This document shows, piece by piece, positions 17,987-26,252 of a stretch of 33,657 bases of DNA (position 1 is the first letter of the stretch; each line of letters begins with the position of its first letter). The notes under the pieces were generated by a model, which saw only the letters and a program-made list of their open reading frames with translations, was not told where the DNA came from and made no database searches. Source of the DNA: Bacteroidia bacterium (GTDB lineage: Bacteria; Bacteroidota; Bacteroidia; B-17B0; Aurantibacillaceae); contig JAOAHO010000032.1 in the NCBI GenBank assembly GCA_026415195.1, positions 1-33,657 on the forward strand, read 5' to 3'. The position numbers were made by a program, and so were the translations under genes.

Positions 17987-18779
17987 TAGGAAAATTTTTA
18001 TTTTTTACATCGTTAATGTAATTAATAAAAGCTTGCGTCATGATGTGGTTCAAATCGGCATATCTTCTGAGAAATCTCGGGTTGAATTGTTTATTCATAC
18101 CCAACATATCGTGGAGTACCAAAACCTGACCATCCACAAATTTACCAGCTCCAATTCCAATTACGGGTATTTTCAATTTTTCAGCTACAGTTTTGGCTAA
18201 CATCGCTGGAATTTTTTCAAGTACGATGGCGAAGCAACCATATTTTTCCAATAAAATGGCATCTTCCAAAAGCCTGTCTGCCTCTTCTTTTTCAGTTGCC
18301 CTGACAGCATAGGTACCGAATTTATAAATGGATTGCGGTGTAAGCCCCAAATGCCCCATGACCGGTATTCCGGCTGTTAAAATTCTTTCGATACTTTCCC
18401 TGATCTCCTTACCTCCCTCCAATTTTACGGCGTGAGCACCGCTTTCTTTCATTATACGTATGGCGGAATTAAGCGCTTCCTTAGAATTAGCCTGATAGGA
18501 ACCAAACGGAAGGTCAACCACTATCAATGCCCTGTCAACGGCACGGACCACCGAAGAGGCATGGTAAATCATCTGATCTAAAGTAATTGGCAGGGTGGTC
18601 TCATGGCCGGCCATAACATTGCTTGCACTATCGCCCACCAAGATAACATCAATTCCTGCTGAATCTAAAATTTTGGCCATGGAATAATCATAAGCCGTAA
18701 GCATGGCGATTTTTTCACCTGCATTTTTCATTTCCTGTAGGGAATGCGTGGTGATTTTTTTAAACTGCAAGCGAGACAT
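17967..18779 (-). CDS. panB: 3-methyl-2-oxobutanoate hydroxymethyltransferase (ketopantoate hydroxymethyltransferase)
   Basis: Adds a hydroxymethyl group from 5,10-methylenetetrahydrofolate to 2-oxoisovalerate, giving ketopantoate for pantothenate and coenzyme A. 270 residues from the ATG at 18779; a TTG at 18806 would add nine residues but lies in an intergenic hairpin. Family marks are [40 protein letters not shown] with the metal-binding Asp, [26 protein letters not shown] and [20 protein letters not shown]. Length is normal (about 260-275). It is followed with a 20-base overlap by the propeller-phosphatase gene. No other pantothenate gene is in the window. Confidence 0.95.
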   Translation of the reverse strand: MSRLQFKKITTHSLQEMKNAGEKIAMLTAYDYSMAKILDSAGIDVILVGDSASNVMAGHETTLPITLDQMIYHASSVVRAVDRALIVVDLPFGSYQANSKEALNSAIRIMKESGAHAVKLEGGKEIRESIERILTAGIPVMGHLGLTPQSIYKFGTYAVRATEKEEADRLLEDAILLEKYGCFAIVLEKIPAMLAKTVAEKLKIPVIGIGAGKFVDGQVLVLHDMLGMNKQFNPRFLRRYADLNHIMTQAFINYINDVKNKNFPNESEQY

Positions 18780-18783
18780 AACT

Positions 18784-18803
18784 TTTCCGGTTACCACCGG
18801 AAA
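18784..18803. other. Perfect hairpin immediately upstream of panB
   Basis: Inverted repeat TTTCCGG with CCGGAAA, 7 base pairs, 6-base loop (18791-18796). In the minus-strand transcript it ends 4 bases before the panB ATG. There is no T run on either side, so it is not a standard terminator. Confidence 0.5.
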
Positions 18804-18814
18804 CAAAATAAAAT

Positions 18815-19303
18815 TTAAAAAGTGGTAAAGCCTTGCTTATCGGTAACCTTATGCTCAATGAGCAAACCTACGCAAGCACCTTCGGTAGGTTTATGATCAT
18901 CTTTTTGAGTGGCCCCCTGTGGGATCATTACTTCAATAACTAATTGACGTGTACTTGCACTCTGAAATTCAAAAATTTGCGTGTTTTCAGCTTTGGCATT
19001 ATCAAACAACAATTCATTCGTTTTGGCATCAAAAATTTTAAAATTCACTTTGTCACCCAGGGTAGTCTCACAACAAACACTGATTCTGTAATCCATCCCT
19101 TTATATATAACACAACGCAGTTTGCTCACTGTTCCCTGAGTAAACAAACCGCTTCGGCTTTGTGCATTATATATCCATTTTTCTCCCTTTACTTTTTCCA
19201 AAACGCAGTATTTTTTATGAAAGCCAGAACAAACACTTGCCTGACCCAATATTTTTCCTATCAGAATGGTTAAAAAAACTGCTATTATCGTTTTTGTTTT
19301 CAT
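18815..19303 (-). CDS. Exported protein of unknown function, cysteine-containing
   Basis: 162 residues. Signal peptide [20 protein letters not shown], cut probably after LGQA. The mature part has cysteines at VCSGFH, KYCVLE, LRCVIY, VCCETT and GACVGL, so disulphides are possible. It looks like a compact beta-rich domain ([33 protein letters not shown]). I recognise no named family. It starts only 3 bases after the upstream lipoprotein gene and ends 35 bases before panB, within the sucC-to-sensor cluster. Both this protein and the upstream lipoprotein begin MKTKT and follow a typical signal design, but the mature parts are not alike. Function unknown; an envelope or periplasmic location is likely. 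Confidence 0.8.
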   Translation of the reverse strand: MKTKTIIAVFLTILIGKILGQASVCSGFHKKYCVLEKVKGEKWIYNAQSRSGLFTQGTVSKLRCVIYKGMDYRISVCCETTLGDKVNFKIFDAKTNELLFDNAKAENTQIFEFQSASTRQLVIEVMIPQGATQKDDHKPTEGACVGLLIEHKVTDKQGFTTF

Positions 19304-19306
19304 AGC

Positions 19307-20206
19307 TTATTTCGTTACGTTAATGTTTATGTATTTATTACGAATCTCGGCAATTTTTGAACGGATGGCTTCAAATTGTTCTTTGCTCATGTTCAATTTT
19401 TTACCCCCTTCAAACACATTGATTTTTTTATCTTTTTTAATCTGTGATGACACTTCAGTCTCATTTAGCTTATTATATTCATCAAGCAGCGATTGAAAAT
19501 CGCTTTCAACTTTTTTTACATTTTCATCGGAATTGTACTTTTTAATAAATTCCATAAGGTTTTCAAGTGTGTATTTCTGATCGGCCAATCTTTCAATCAC
19601 GATATTCCCTTCTTCATATTTTGCGATTTGTGTGGCTATATATAGACTTTCTATCCATCCACCGGCCACCATTAAAGCCAATGTCGGGCCTTGTTTGTTA
19701 TTTTCAAGAGTCTCGAATGAACTAAAATAGATTTCATCCGCAATTACAGAAAGGGAATCGGGGGAAGATAGGTTTTTTTCAATTCGCTTTAAAACTTCAG
19801 GATTAACAGCAGACGAAACCCCGATTTGATCTCCGGTTTGTTTGACAATTTTAAAATACTTTATGGCTTCTGCTCCGATTTCAAAAATGCTGCAATAACT
19901 AAGATCAGTAGAATATATACCAAAATTTATGGCTTTGGAGAATGGGTCGTTGTAATTTTTGGCATTTTCAGGTGAATTTAAAAAAGAAATATTTTTATTT
20001 CCTTTACCCCCCACCATTTTAATAAAGGATAACATCTCGCCGGGCGAGGGTACTTGAAAAAAAGTTTCGGAAATTATCGGGTTTTCCATGATTTCAACGG
20101 AATCGTTCACAGGCGGGACATCCTCGTCATTTTTAGTTTCGTCACATGACAACGAGTAAAACATTGTTCCCATAATAAATAAATGTAATAAAGTTTTGGT
20201 TTTCAT
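19307..20206 (-). CDS. Lipoprotein of unknown function
   Basis: 299 residues. The signal sequence ends YSLSC; Cys21 is the likely lipid site, followed by an acidic tether DETKNDEDVPPVNDSVE. The mature part is mainly helical: FSKAINFGIYSTDLSYCSIFE, an ALMVAGGWIESLYIATQIAKY segment and charged helices to the end with IRSKIAEIRNKY. The mix of a tethered N-terminus and a helical bundle suggests an outer-membrane or surface lipoprotein, but I recognise no family. The gene starts 14 bases after sucC and ends 3 bases before the next exported protein, so it should be co-transcribed with sucC. Any link with succinyl-CoA metabolism is unproven. Confidence 0.82.
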   Translation of the reverse strand: MKTKTLLHLFIMGTMFYSLSCDETKNDEDVPPVNDSVEIMENPIISETFFQVPSPGEMLSFIKMVGGKGNKNISFLNSPENAKNYNDPFSKAINFGIYSTDLSYCSIFEIGAEAIKYFKIVKQTGDQIGVSSAVNPEVLKRIEKNLSSPDSLSVIADEIYFSSFETLENNKQGPTLALMVAGGWIESLYIATQIAKYEEGNIVIERLADQKYTLENLMEFIKKYNSDENVKKVESDFQSLLDEYNKLNETEVSSQIKKDKKINVFEGGKKLNMSKEQFEAIRSKIAEIRNKYININVTK

Positions 20207-20220
20207 AGGTGTAAAAATAT

Positions 20221-21414
20221 TTAATTTTTTACAATTTCATTCAAAATTTTTGCCACCTCATAAAATTCAATGGCTGAATATACTTTCAATCCGCTTGAAT
20301 CGATCAGTTTTTTTGCCTCGACAGCATTGGTTCCCTGTAATCGGATTATGATGGGCACCGGAATGTTCCCTATGTTATTATAGGCATCCACAATACCTTG
20401 CGCGACTCTGTCGCACCGAACAATTCCTCCAAAAATATTTACCAAAATGGCCTTTACATTCGGATCCTTGAGAATAATTTTAAAAGCTTTTTCTACCCTT
20501 TCGGCATTGGCCGTTCCACCCACATCCAAAAAGTTAGCGGGTTCTCCTCCGCTAAGCTTAATCAGATCCATAGTGGCCATGGCTAAACCAGCTCCATTTA
20601 CCATACATCCTATATTTCCTTCTAACTTAACATAATTAAGCCCTGCCTCTTTGGCCTCCACATCAATGGGATTTTCTTCCGTTAAATCGCGCATTTTTTC
20701 AATATCAGGATGCCTGTAAAGAGCATTATCATCAATGGTAACCTTGGCATCCACCGCGATGATTTTATCATCGGAAGTTTTTAAAACCGGATTGATTTCC
20801 ATCAGGCTTGCATCCGACTGTACGTAAGCCCTGTAGAGTTTATCCACAAATTGCACCATCTCTTTGAAGGCTTCATCTTTCAATCCAAGATTGAAAGCAA
20901 TTTTGCGTGCCTGAAAAGGCCTTAAGCCTACTTTGGGATCGATTTCTTCCTTCCAAATTTTCTCGGGATGTTTTTCGGCCACCTCTTCAATATCCATTCC
21001 TCCCTCGGTGGTATACACGATGGTATTCCTGCTTTTGGCTCTGTCAAGCAAAATACTCATGTAAAACTCTTTGGGTTGGGAGGGTCCCGGATAATATACA
21101 TCTTGGGCAACCAATACCTTTCGAACCTTCTTTCCTTTAGGGCCGGTCTGGGGTGTAATAAGTTGCATTCCGATGATTTGACCGGATTTTTCTTTCACTT
21201 CTTCCAGATTTTTGGCTACCTTTATTCCTCCACCTTTTCCACGACCTCCGGCATGAACTTGCGCTTTAATAACGGCAAAGTCGCTTTTGTATTTTAGTTT
21301 TAATTCTTTGGCTGCTTCCAATGCTTCCTCAACATTTTCAGCTACAATTCCCTCTTGAATTCTGATACCAAATGATTTCAGGATTTCTTTCCCTTGATAT
21401 TCATGCAGGTTCAT
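20221..21414 (-). CDS. sucC: Succinyl-CoA synthetase (ADP-forming) beta subunit
   Basis: 397 residues. With the alpha subunit (SucD) it interconverts succinyl-CoA and succinate with substrate-level ATP or GTP formation in the TCA cycle. The ATP-grasp part begins [17 protein letters not shown], with [19 protein letters not shown] binding nucleotide phosphates, SLMEINPVL carrying metal ligands and [18 protein letters not shown] and [17 protein letters not shown] forming the family signature near the C-terminus. Length matches SucC. sucD is not adjacent, unlike the usual sucCD pair. A TAnnTTTG element lies 22 bases upstream of the ATG (21437-21444), so this is probably the first gene of the cluster that ends with the propeller-SpoIIE sensor. 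Confidence 0.96.
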   Translation of the reverse strand: MNLHEYQGKEILKSFGIRIQEGIVAENVEEALEAAKELKLKYKSDFAVIKAQVHAGGRGKGGGIKVAKNLEEVKEKSGQIIGMQLITPQTGPKGKKVRKVLVAQDVYYPGPSQPKEFYMSILLDRAKSRNTIVYTTEGGMDIEEVAEKHPEKIWKEEIDPKVGLRPFQARKIAFNLGLKDEAFKEMVQFVDKLYRAYVQSDASLMEINPVLKTSDDKIIAVDAKVTIDDNALYRHPDIEKMRDLTEENPIDVEAKEAGLNYVKLEGNIGCMVNGAGLAMATMDLIKLSGGEPANFLDVGGTANAERVEKAFKIILKDPNVKAILVNIFGGIVRCDRVAQGIVDAYNNIGNIPVPIIIRLQGTNAVEAKKLIDSSGLKVYSAIEFYEVAKILNEIVKN

Positions 21415-21436
21415 GATTTTAATATTTAAAATTTCC

Positions 21437-21444
21437 CAAATTTA
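21437..21444 (-). promoter_or_regulatory. Putative -7 promoter element of sucC (TAAATTTG)
   Basis: Full match to TAnnTTTG on the minus strand, ending 22 bases before the sucC ATG. No clear TTG at the -33 position. Confidence 0.5.
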
Positions 21445-21479
21445 TCTATTTAAAATGGAATCCTAAAAATCATTATAAC

Positions 21480-21487
21480 TAAATTTG
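21480..21487 (+). promoter_or_regulatory. Putative -7 promoter element of msrB (TAAATTTG)
   Basis: Full match to TAnnTTTG, ending 16 bases before the ATG at 21504. It lies back to back with the sucC element, 35 bases away, so the two genes have separate divergent promoters in a 89-base gap. Confidence 0.5.
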
Positions 21488-21503
21488 TGCATACGGATTA
21501 CTG

Positions 21504-21968
21504 ATGCGGATAATAATAGTGAGTCTGGTTTTTATTTCATCGTGTGCGCAAAACTCAATTAATAAAAACGACATGGAATCATTTAAGAAATCAAACGAAG
21601 AATGGAAAAAAATACTCTCGCCTGAACAATATTACATTCTTCGTGAAAAAGGAACAGAACGACCATTTACAGGGAAATATAACATGCATTTTGAAAAAGG
21701 GATTTATAAATGTGCAGGTTGCGGACTTGAACTCTTCAGTTCCGATATGAAGTTCGAAAGCCACTGCGGTTGGCCCAGCTTCGATAATGAACTGGGCGAT
21801 GGGAATAGAATCCTCAAAAAAATGGACTATTCACACGGAATGATACGTGTTGAGATTCTTTGTGCACGCTGTGAAGGCCACTTAGGACATCTTTTTGACG
21901 ACGGGCCAACGGCAACCGGAAAAAGATATTGTGTGAACAGCTTAAGTTTGACTTTCGAACCCGAATAA
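21504..21968 (+). CDS. msrB: Peptide-methionine (R)-S-oxide reductase MsrB, lipoprotein form
   Basis: 154 residues. Reduces the R-epimer of methionine sulfoxide in proteins. The zinc-binding pairs are Cys70/Cys73 (KCAGC) and Cys120/Cys123 (CARC). The catalytic Cys143 is in [11 protein letters not shown], and Cys88 in SHCGWPSF matches the resolving Cys position. The N-terminus [14 protein letters not shown] is a short signal with lipobox ISSC (Cys14), unlike cytoplasmic MsrB, so the enzyme should sit in the envelope and repair exported proteins. An electron donor for an exported reductase is not encoded nearby. An internal ATG (residue 24) would give a cytoplasmic form, but the promoter spacing favours 21504. 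The stop directly abuts the convergent response-regulator stop. Confidence 0.93.
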   Translation: MRIIIVSLVFISSCAQNSINKNDMESFKKSNEEWKKILSPEQYYILREKGTERPFTGKYNMHFEKGIYKCAGCGLELFSSDMKFESHCGWPSFDNELGDGNRILKKMDYSHGMIRVEILCARCEGHLGHLFDDGPTATGKRYCVNSLSLTFEPE

Positions 21969-22673
21969 TTAAAAATCAAACTTATACCCTACTCCTTTTA
22001 CGGTTTTTATATACTTATCTCCCAACTTCTCACGAAGTTTCCTGATATGGACATCAATGGTTCTGTCGCCCACGATGACGTCGTCTCCCCAAATATTTTC
22101 GAATATTTGTTCCCTGGTGAAAACTTTTCCGGGTTTTGAAGCCAAATAAACCAGCAAATTAAATTCTTTTCTTGGAAGCTGAATTTCGTTTTCTCCCAGA
22201 TAAACCAGGTGTTTTTCGGTGTCAATTGTCAGTTCTCCGAAAATTAAATTAGACGGAACTCCGGAGGTATCGGGAACAGTTTGATTTTTTCTCCTTAAGA
22301 GTGCCTTTATCCTGCTCACAAAAACCCTGGGCTTGATGGGTTTGGTTATAAAATCATCGGCTCCTACGTCAAAACCTGCTATTTGTGTATAATCCTCATT
22401 TCGGGCTGTAAGGAAAACCACCATTTTGTTCTTCAATACATTATCTTCCCTGATAATCCTGCACGCCTCTATGCCATCCATTTCGGGCATCATGATATCC
22501 AACACTATAAGGTCAGGATCGAATTTTCTGGCAGCATCAATGCCTGCTTTAGCATTGGTATGAGTGATGACCTGATAACCTTCTTTTTTCAAATTATAGG
22601 ATAAGAATTCCAGTATATCTTCCTCGTCATCAATGAGTACAATTTTATCGGACATCTTCTGTTTAGTTTTCAT
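21969..22673 (-). CDS. Response regulator, OmpR/PhoB type
   Basis: 234 residues from MKTKQKMSDK; a second ATG seven residues in is equally possible. Receiver domain: acidic pocket LIDDEEDI, phospho-acceptor Asp59 in LIVLDIMMPEMDG, conserved Thr in FLTARNED and Lys111 in DDFITKPIKP. DNA-binding winged helix (about 135-234): RKEFNLLVYLASKPGKVFTR, then GDRTIDVHIRKLREKLG and TVKGVGYKF. This fits PhoB-like transcription factors that bind direct-repeat DNA when phosphorylated. No histidine kinase is adjacent, so it is an orphan within this window. It is divergent from the TonB-dependent receptor, which it could regulate. Bacteroidota PhoB-like regulators of this type are common. Confidence 0.93.
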   Translation of the reverse strand: MKTKQKMSDKIVLIDDEEDILEFLSYNLKKEGYQVITHTNAKAGIDAARKFDPDLIVLDIMMPEMDGIEACRIIREDNVLKNKMVVFLTARNEDYTQIAGFDVGADDFITKPIKPRVFVSRIKALLRRKNQTVPDTSGVPSNLIFGELTIDTEKHLVYLGENEIQLPRKEFNLLVYLASKPGKVFTREQIFENIWGDDVIVGDRTIDVHIRKLREKLGDKYIKTVKGVGYKFDF

Positions 22674-22796
22674 GGCAAAAAAATTATTATTTCATTACAA
22701 AAAAATTAGCATAATGTTAATTTTAATTCAACTTTAAATTTAAGGATTTAATGATTTGGTAACATTAGTTTAAAGTAGGGATAAGAGTATAAAAAT

Positions 22797-22803
22797 TACT
22801 TTG
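22797..22803 (+). promoter_or_regulatory. Putative -7 promoter element of the TonB-dependent receptor gene
   Basis: TACTTTG, one base shorter than TAnnTTTG, ending 6 bases before the ATG at 22810. A transcript from here would have almost no leader. Confidence 0.35.
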
Positions 22804-22809
22804 CAGTCG

Positions 22810-25794
22810 ATGAAAAATATTGCCTTTTTTTTATTTTTTTTATTAATTGTATTCGGAATTTATCCTCAACCGACTTTTGATGATTCCAATTTTAAATATG
22901 GTATTATACGAGGTAAAATTCTAGATGCCAAAACCGGTGAAGCCATTGTGGGTGCGATGGTTGTTATTGACGGTACTACACAAGGTACTACAACCGATCT
23001 CGATGGTAATTTTCAGTTAAAGGTTCCCGCCAACAAAAAAATCAGCCTAAAAATCCAATACATCGGATATGTGAATAAAACCATCGATGGTCTTCAGGTA
23101 GATGCCAATGATGAAAAGGAATTCTCGGTTTCATTGGAAGAAAGCAAAGCGAACCAGTTAGATGAAGTTGAAATTGTTACCAGTGTAATAAAAGAAAATA
23201 ATTTCGCTCTTATCCTTCAACAAAAAAATAATGCAAGCGTGAGCGACGGCGTTTCAGCAGAAACCATCAAAAGAACCCCCGATCGAAATACATCAGACGT
23301 TATTAAAAGAGTTAGTGGTGCTACCATCCAGGAAAACAAATTTGCCATCATTCGTGGAATGAACGATCGTTATAATGCTGCATATATTAATGGTGCGCCT
23401 TTGCCCAGTTCTGAATCTGACAGAAAAGCTTTTTCATTTGACATTTTCCCTTCCAATGCTTTGGATAACCTTGTTATTCTCAAAACTGCCCGCCCTGATT
23501 ATCCCGCTGAATTTGGCGGTGGAATCATTGAAATTACCACCAAAAGTATCCCCGATAAAAATTTCATCAGCATCAGCACCTCAGCCGGTTATAATACCTT
23601 TATTACTAATCAAAAGCAAGTTGCCTATAAAGGCAGTAAAACCGACTTTTTAGGTTTCGACAACGGTAAAAGAGCTCTTTCGAAAGATATACCCTCTTAT
23701 GAAGAATTTCCCGTTAATATTCATGAAAGAGCTGAAATGGCAAAAAAAATTCATACGGGCGACTGGAGTGTGTATACGCGCAATAACGCTGACCCAAATA
23801 CATCATTCCAGTTCTCAGGCGGTATGAACATTAAAAGAAAAGGAGAAGATTTTTTCGGATTTTATGCCGCACTTAATCATAACCGTTCACTTTCCCTGAT
23901 TAAGACACACCGAAATGTAATATTTGCGGGTTCCCCCAATAATCCTGAAGACCCTCTGATTTTCGATCGTTTACTTTATGATAAAAACTACCAAACCAAT
24001 GTAAATTCATCTATGCTTTTTAATGCCGGGTTGAAATTAAATAAATTCAATCAGTTTAAATTTTTAAATATTGCTTCTTTGAATTCTGAAGACCGCACTA
24101 TTTTCCGTCAAGGCACGCTTAACCCTGTAGACCAAAATCCGTATCTCCTTAAAGCATATGCCCTTTGGTTTACCCAAAACCGTATTATTTCAAATCAATT
24201 AATCGGTGAACACGTATTGGGAAATAAAAATGATTTTAAAATCTTGTGGAACCTGAACCGTTCTGCCGTTAACAGGAAAATTCCCAACCTCAGAAGGCAT
24301 TCTTACACAAGAAATAAATTCTTGAATATGCCTGAAGATCCAAGTGAATCTCCGAATCCGCTGGATACGGTATATAAAGCAAACCTCGGAGAACAAGGCA
24401 GCAACAGCCCCGATTACTCCGGAGTTTCCATGTGGGCCGATCTCAAGGAAGTCATTAACTCGGCAAAATTAGATTTTTCCAAATCGTTTAAAATTAATGA
24501 TAAATTCCAAATGGAACTTAAAACCGGAGGCCTCATCCAAAGAAGAAACAGGGAATTTGACTTCCGTACCTTTATATACTCTAAATACCAGATTATAGGA
24601 GGTAATTATGTCTTTAATGAAAATATAGCCTATCAAAATACCGATCAAATTTTTATTCCCGAAAATATGGGTATTATTACTCCTTCCACCCCCTCTAGTC
24701 CCAATGTGGGAGGATTCATTCTTTCCGAAACCACCGATCCGCAAAGCCCATATTGGGCAAATTCAAACTTAAACGCAGGTTTTCTGATGGGTGATTTTCG
24801 TTATTCCAAAATACGACTCGTTACCGGAGTACGTTATGAAAATTATTATCAATACATTAAATACCGGGATAACAATTTTAGAATAAATAAAAAATTCAAC
24901 GAATTAGATACCGTTTGGAACAACTTCCTACCCTCTGTCAACTTAATTTACAGCCTAAATGACAAAACCAATATTCGTGCTTCCTGGTCTAAAACTTTGA
25001 ATCGTCCGGAGTTCAGAGAGCTTGCCCCCTTTATTTTCTATGATTTTAACACCAACTACAGTTTATCGGGCGATCCAAAACTAAAATATTCCCTCATTGA
25101 TAATTTCGATTTGCGTTATGAAATCTTTCCTGCAGGCGGTCAACTCTTTTCATTCTCATTATTCTATAAAGACATTGTGAATCCGATTGAAATTTATCAA
25201 TCCCTTAACAAGGGTAACCTTTATTACGGCAACGCTCCAAGCGCTTATGCTCGCGGTCTTGAGCTTGAATATCGCTACAATATTGGAAATTTGTTCAAAG
25301 ACGACTCCACAATTTTCTCGAAGATAATCAATAACCTTACGCTTTCAGGGAACTTAGCTTTCATTGAATCAAAAGTCAGAAATATCAATTACACTTATGA
25401 GCGTCCCCTGCAAGGTCAATCACCATATGTTTTAAATTTCGGCCTGAATTATTTCGATGCACAATCCACCTGGGGCGTAAGCATCATGTATAATCGTGTA
25501 GGGCCTCGATTGGCTTTTGTGGGTAATAATTTGTTCCAGGAAATCTGGGAAGGTTCGCGCGATATCATCGACCTTCAACTTAGCAAATCCTTCCTGAATA
25601 AAAAACTTGAAGTTAAGTTCAACGTTCGTGATCTGCTTGCAGAAAACCAAAGTCTGATCTATTACGCCAACTTTTCGAATTACAAATTCAACAACAGATC
25701 TACCCTCTTCAATAAAAAAGCATCCGTACACGAACGTTTTTGGATTCAAAATTGGGGCACGGTTTACAGCCTAAGCCTTAGCTGGAGATTTTAA
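22810..25794 (+). CDS. TonB-dependent outer-membrane receptor with carboxypeptidase-like N-terminal domain
   Basis: 994 residues from the ATG at 22810 (an in-frame TTG at 22801 lies in the promoter TACTTTG). Signal peptide MKNIAFFLFFLLIVFGIYPQ. Next is a carboxypeptidase-regulatory-like beta domain (about 30-110: IIRGKILDAKTGEAIVGAMV, GTTTDLDGNFQLKVP). The plug follows (about 130-260) with TPDRNTSDVIKRVSGATIQ and FAIIRGMNDRYNAAYINGAP. The 22-strand barrel fills the rest, with RASWSKTLNRPEFRELAPF typical of the family, and ends in SLSWRF with terminal Phe for barrel assembly. It takes up a substrate across the outer membrane using TonB energy. No SusD partner follows, so it is not a SusCD glycan pair. 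The ligand is unknown. It converges on the HsdR-N-like gene with a 4-base overlap. Confidence 0.93.
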   Translation: MKNIAFFLFFLLIVFGIYPQPTFDDSNFKYGIIRGKILDAKTGEAIVGAMVVIDGTTQGTTTDLDGNFQLKVPANKKISLKIQYIGYVNKTIDGLQVDANDEKEFSVSLEESKANQLDEVEIVTSVIKENNFALILQQKNNASVSDGVSAETIKRTPDRNTSDVIKRVSGATIQENKFAIIRGMNDRYNAAYINGAPLPSSESDRKAFSFDIFPSNALDNLVILKTARPDYPAEFGGGIIEITTKSIPDKNFISISTSAGYNTFITNQKQVAYKGSKTDFLGFDNGKRALSKDIPSYEEFPVNIHERAEMAKKIHTGDWSVYTRNNADPNTSFQFSGGMNIKRKGEDFFGFYAALNHNRSLSLIKTHRNVIFAGSPNNPEDPLIFDRLLYDKNYQTNVNSSMLFNAGLKLNKFNQFKFLNIASLNSEDRTIFRQGTLNPVDQNPYLLKAYALWFTQNRIISNQLIGEHVLGNKNDFKILWNLNRSAVNRKIPNLRRHSYTRNKFLNMPEDPSESPNPLDTVYKANLGEQGSNSPDYSGVSMWADLKEVINSAKLDFSKSFKINDKFQMELKTGGLIQRRNREFDFRTFIYSKYQIIGGNYVFNENIAYQNTDQIFIPENMGIITPSTPSSPNVGGFILSETTDPQSPYWANSNLNAGFLMGDFRYSKIRLVTGVRYENYYQYIKYRDNNFRINKKFNELDTVWNNFLPSVNLIYSLNDKTNIRASWSKTLNRPEFRELAPFIFYDFNTNYSLSGDPKLKYSLIDNFDLRYEIFPAGGQLFSFSLFYKDIVNPIEIYQSLNKGNLYYGNAPSAYARGLELEYRYNIGNLFKDDSTIFSKIINNLTLSGNLAFIESKVRNINYTYERPLQGQSPYVLNFGLNYFDAQSTWGVSIMYNRVGPRLAFVGNNLFQEIWEGSRDIIDLQLSKSFLNKKLEVKFNVRDLLAENQSLIYYANFSNYKFNNRSTLFNKKASVHERFWIQNWGTVYSLSLSWRF

Positions 25795-26252
25795 TCCAAT
25801 TCTTCATATTCAGGAATATCGGATACAATACAACCTTTCTTTACAAAAAATTGCGTAATTCCATTTGTCAACAACAAATAAGGTGCTTTTAATTCCAGGT
25901 TATACCTCCAAATTTGTTGAACATGATTTTCATTGATATCCACATTCCAGGCTTTGCACTCTATAAGTAAAAGGGGAGCCAATCGATGATTAAAAAAAAC
26001 GGCATCATAACGCTTTTTGATGGAAAAAAGTGTCATTTCTTTTTCAACCGATAATAACGATAGAGGATATTTTTTTTCTTTTACCAGGTAATGCAATAAT
26101 TGCTGGCGAACATATTCCTCGGGCTTTAATACAAACCACTTTTTCCTGAAAATATCAAAATACATGGTCAGGCCCCCGACATTCCTTTTTAAATTCAACG
26201 GATAATGGGGATATAAGAATTTCGGAACGGAATTTAAGCCCTGTTCAACCAT
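25791..26252 (-). CDS. Stand-alone HsdR N-terminal-like (HSDR_N_2) nuclease-fold protein
   Basis: 153 residues from the ATG at 26252. The core FDIFRKKWFVLKPEEYVRQQ, then LSVEKEM, RYDAVFF, LLLIECKAW and ELKAPYLLLTNG matches the small family resembling the N-terminal domain of type I restriction R subunits. PD-(D/E)XK residues would be Glu70, Asp83, Glu98 and Lys100. There is no helicase, methylase or specificity subunit nearby, so this is not a restriction system. Homologues are widespread single genes in Bacteroidota with no known role, as far as I recall. The frame stays open to 26357, but that part lies wholly inside the HAD gene; the 26252 start overlaps it by 19 bases and keeps the usual N-terminal segment. 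A third ATG at 26165 would cut into the domain. Confidence 0.8.
   Translation of the reverse strand: MVEQGLNSVPKFLYPHYPLNLKRNVGGLTMYFDIFRKKWFVLKPEEYVRQQLLHYLVKEKKYPLSLLSVEKEMTLFSIKKRYDAVFFNHRLAPLLLIECKAWNVDINENHVQQIWRYNLELKAPYLLLTNGITQFFVKKGCIVSDIPEYEELD

Noticed and set aside
17634-18200. Plus-strand open frame of 188 codons across the sensor/panB junction
   Set aside because: It is antisense to two conserved proteins, with no signal, domain or promoter; its length comes from the AT-rich composition.
18784-18803. Hairpin considered as a terminator after the exported protein gene
   Set aside because: No T run follows on the minus strand, and panB starts within four bases, so it is listed only as a hairpin.
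22810-25794. SusC of a SusCD polysaccharide locus
   Set aside because: No SusD-like gene follows and no glycoside hydrolase is in the window; the gene converges on an unrelated one.
25791-26252. Part of a type I restriction-modification system
   Set aside because: No methylase, specificity or helicase part is present and the gene sits among unrelated metabolic and envelope genes.
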